DNA of 64,000 nt from Trebonia sp963795335 (GTDB taxonomy: Bacteria; Actinomycetota; Actinomycetes; Streptosporangiales; Streptosporangiaceae): positions 1-64,000 of the forward strand of contig CAWCHI010000009.1 of assembly GCA_963795335.1 (NCBI GenBank), written 5' to 3'. The notes beneath the pieces are model-generated. The model had not been told where the DNA came from and ran no database searches. It was given only the letters and a program-made list of their open reading frames with translations. The translations under genes and the position numbers were made by a program. How positions within the stretch are numbered: position 1 is the stretch's first letter; every line of letters starts with the position of its first letter. Shown in pieces: positions 61,873 through 64,000 of the stretch.

Positions 61873-63609
61873 GTGCTGATTCGCCTGTTGCGCACCTATC
61901 TGCGCCAGTACCGCAGGCCGCTCGCGTTCCTCCTGGTGCTGCAGCTCGCGCAGACCCTGGCCACGCTCTACCTGCCGACGCTGAACGCCGACATCATCGA
62001 CTACGGCGTCGTTGAGCACAACACGCATTACATCTTGGTGACCGGCGGCTGGATGCTGGCGATTACCCTCGTGCAGATCCTGTGCGCGATCGGTGCCATC
62101 TACTTCGGCGCCCAGGTCGCCATGGCCCTCGGCCGCGACGTCCGGCAGGGGATCTTCGCCCGGGTGATGACGTTTTCCGACCGGGAGGTGACCGATCTCG
62201 GCACCGCGTCGCTTATCACCAGGACCACCAACGACGTCCAGCAGGTGCAGATGCTGGCCCTCATGACGTTCACCCTGCTGCTGTCCGCCCCGATCATGTG
62301 CGTCGGCGGGATCATCCTGGCGCTGAACCAGAACGTGCCGCTGTCGTCGCTGCTCCTGGTCGCGGTGCCGCTGCTGGCGGTCATCCTGGGGCTGATCATC
62401 CGCCGGATGCGACCGCTGTTCCGCCAGATGCAGGTGCGGCTGGACGGCATCAACCAGGTGCTACGGGAGCAGATCACCGGCGTCCGGGTCATCCGTGCGT
62501 TCGTCCGCGACCAGCAGGAACGGGAGCGGTTCGAGCGCGCCAGCACCGAGCTGTTCGACGTCTCGCTGGGCGCCGGCAAGCTCATGGCCCTGATGTTCCC
62601 GTCGGTGCTGCTGGTGCTGAACCTGTCCACCACGGCCGTGGTCTGGTTCGGCGGGCACCTGATCGCCGACGGCACCATGCAGATCGGGGCGCTGACCGCG
62701 TTCATCACCTACCTGGCGCAGATCCTGACCTCGGTGATGATGGCGACGTTCATGTTCATGCTGGTGCCGCGGGCCGAGGTCAGCGCCGAACGGATCATGG
62801 AGGTGATCGACACCGAGCCGGGCATCGCCGCGACAGCCCGCCCGCTGCCCGCGGGCCCGCAGCCGGGACGGCTCGAGCTGCGCGGCGTCGAGTTCCGTTA
62901 CCCCGGGGCCGAGCAGCCGGTCTTGCACGACATCAGCCTGACCGCGCTGCCCGGCCGGACCACCGCGATCATCGGCGGTACCGGCAGCGGTAAGACCACG
63001 CTCGTCAACCTGATCGCACGGCTTATCGACGTCACTGGCGGGGCGCTGCTGGTGGGCGGCGTCGACGTGCGGGAGCTCGACCCGGCGGCGCTGTCGGCCG
63101 CCACCGGGCTGGTGCCGCAGCGGCCGTACCTGTTCTCCGGGACGGTGGCCAGCAACCTGCGTTACGGCAACCAGCAGGCGACCGATGAGGACCTGTGGCG
63201 GGCGCTGGAAATCGCCCAGGCCCGCGACTTCGTCGAGCGGATGCCGGACGGACTCGACTCGGCCATCGCCCAGGGCGGCACCAACGTCTCCGGCGGCCAG
63301 CGGCAGCGGCTGGCCATCGCCCGGGCACTGGTCCACCAGCCGCAGATCTACCTGTTTGACGACTCGTTCTCCGCCCTCGACTACCGCACCGACGCGCGCC
63401 TCCGGTCGGCTCTGGCGGCCCAGGTCAGCGGGGCCACCATGGTCATCGTCGCGCAGCGGGTGGCCACCATCAGGCACGCCGACCAGATCCTGGTCCTCGA
63501 CGCCGGCCGGATTGTCGCCCGCGGCACCCACGACGAGCTGATGGACACGAGCGAAACCTACCGGGAGATCGTCTTGTCCCAGCTGACCGAGCAGGAGGCG
63601 GTGGCGTGA
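61873..63609 (+). CDS. ABC exporter subunit 1 (permease-ATPase), degenerate ATP site
   Basis: A 578-residue half-transporter with six TM helices in the first 320 residues (LLRTYLRQYRRPLAFLLVLQ opens it) and a nucleotide-binding domain. Walker A is GGTGSGKTT, the signature is VSGGQRQRLAIARAL, and Walker B is IYLFDDSFSALD. The catalytic Glu after Walker B is replaced by Asp, as in one half of asymmetric heterodimeric exporters such as LmrCD/BmrCD. The next gene starts with a four-base overlap (GTGA) and should supply the other half. The substrate is unknown; heterodimers of this type export drugs or lipids. Confidence 0.93.
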   Translation: MLIRLLRTYLRQYRRPLAFLLVLQLAQTLATLYLPTLNADIIDYGVVEHNTHYILVTGGWMLAITLVQILCAIGAIYFGAQVAMALGRDVRQGIFARVMTFSDREVTDLGTASLITRTTNDVQQVQMLALMTFTLLLSAPIMCVGGIILALNQNVPLSSLLLVAVPLLAVILGLIIRRMRPLFRQMQVRLDGINQVLREQITGVRVIRAFVRDQQERERFERASTELFDVSLGAGKLMALMFPSVLLVLNLSTTAVVWFGGHLIADGTMQIGALTAFITYLAQILTSVMMATFMFMLVPRAEVSAERIMEVIDTEPGIAATARPLPAGPQPGRLELRGVEFRYPGAEQPVLHDISLTALPGRTTAIIGGTGSGKTTLVNLIARLIDVTGGALLVGGVDVRELDPAALSAATGLVPQRPYLFSGTVASNLRYGNQQATDEDLWRALEIAQARDFVERMPDGLDSAIAQGGTNVSGGQRQRLAIARALVHQPQIYLFDDSFSALDYRTDARLRSALAAQVSGATMVIVAQRVATIRHADQILVLDAGRIVARGTHDELMDTSETYREIVLSQLTEQEAVA

Positions 63610-64000
63610 GCACGGACGCCAGCCAGGAACGGGCGGTCCCCGCGCGGGGACCGGGCCCGGCCGCCCCCATGCGCGGCCCCGGCCGCTTCATGAGCGGCAT
63701 GTCAACCGAAAAGGCGCTCGACTTCACGGGCTCGGGCAAGCGCCTGCTCCGGCTGCTCCGTCCGTACCGCCTGCTCACGATCCTGGCCCTGACCCTCGCG
63801 GTCGCCAGCGTGACGCTGTCGGTGCTCGCGCCGCGGCTGCTGGGCGAGGCGATCAACCTCGTGTTCGACGGCTACACCTCGCACCGCGGGGTGGACTTCG
63901 GCCACGTCGGGCAGATCGTCAGCGTCGTGATCGCGCTCAACATCGGCAGCTCGGTCTGCGCGCTGTTCCAGGGCCGGCTGACCGCGACCATGGTCCAGCG
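63606..64000 (+). CDS. ABC exporter subunit 2, N-terminal part (cut by window edge)
   Basis: The GTG at 63606 overlaps the previous stop (GTGA). The visible 131 residues start with a Pro/Gly-rich leader (PARGPGPAAPMRGPGRFMSG), then STEKALDFTGSGKRLLRLLR and a TM helix region (LLTILALTLAVASVTLSVLA). This matches the longer N-terminal extension typical of the second subunit of these exporters. It should carry the complete catalytic Walker B, beyond base 64000. The gene runs off the window end. Confidence 0.9.
   Translation, partial: MSTDASQERAVPARGPGPAAPMRGPGRFMSGMSTEKALDFTGSGKRLLRLLRPYRLLTILALTLAVASVTLSVLAPRLLGEAINLVFDGYTSHRGVDFGHVGQIVSVVIALNIGSSVCALFQGRLTATMVQ

Overview
The window is a high-GC chromosome segment with frequent GTG starts, GGAGG-type ribosome binding sites, tightly overlapped operons and many long antisense shadow frames. 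The gene families (a FolP2-type dihydropteroate synthase paralogue, a DUF5753-type XRE regulator, large LuxR/ATPase regulators, fused isobutyryl-CoA mutase, dodecin, GlgX) point to a soil-type actinomycete, perhaps near Streptosporangiales. The order is an inference, not shown by the sequence. No rRNA, tRNA, CRISPR array, IS element or prophage was recognised.

Layout. 1-4261: the 3' part of pyruvate:ferredoxin oxidoreductase (nifJ), a dihydroorotate-dehydrogenase-like flavoprotein and an oleate hydratase. 4487-8310: a GNAT/ADP-forming acyl-CoA synthetase fusion and moaA, whose last codons are duplicated in tandem. 8328-11697 (minus): selA and selB, with selB frameshifted. 11882-12471: a frameshifted CYTH protein. 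12622-15137: a two-component system. 15178-17700: an MFS exporter with a His-rich tail, divergent from a TetR regulator. 18231-19307: a small coiled-coil ORF facing a frameshifted XRE/DUF5753 regulator. 19511-25891 (minus): HrpA helicase and a GH3 glycosidase. 25892-27190: a long non-coding gap with hairpins. 27194-29925: a short GntR regulator and a second MFS exporter. 29926-31052: the exporter operator and an M-box magnesium riboswitch ahead of an NRAMP-related Mg2+ transporter (31053-32732). 32815-36744: alpha-methylacyl-CoA racemase and a frameshifted ATPase/LuxR regulator. 36741-38338 (minus): a histidine-free LigB-fold protein coupled to FolP2. 38458-43827: GlgX, PRC-barrel protein, a small membrane protein, aldo/keto reductase, an OhrR-like regulator with YjbR, a 30-residue membrane peptide, DUF1801 and a small hypothetical. 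44141-48599: a large LuxR regulator, a PNPOx-like protein, a cytidylate-kinase-like protein and dodecin. 48734-54688: a MarR regulator divergent from icmF, a 3-hydroxyacyl-CoA dehydrogenase and a frameshifted acyl-CoA dehydrogenase. 54891-59619: a secreted orphan, a DUF1003 membrane protein and a secreted beta-helix protein. 59926-61743: a diguanylate cyclase fused to a CarH-like B12 sensor module. 61873-64000: two subunits of an ABC exporter, the second cut by the window edge.

The most novel item is the GGDEF + B12 fusion. It keeps an intact GGEEF active site, an RxxD inhibitory site, the W-x9-EH signature of light-sensing B12 domains and the cobalamin-ligand His. This suggests c-di-GMP synthesis controlled by adenosylcobalamin and/or light. 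Icm-type B12 chemistry is encoded about 10 kb away. A second pattern is that five conserved genes (selB, CYTH, XRE/DUF5753, ATPase-LuxR, acyl-CoA dehydrogenase) are each broken by a net one-base shift. That looks more like residual sequencing error than five independent decays, but the sequence alone cannot settle it.
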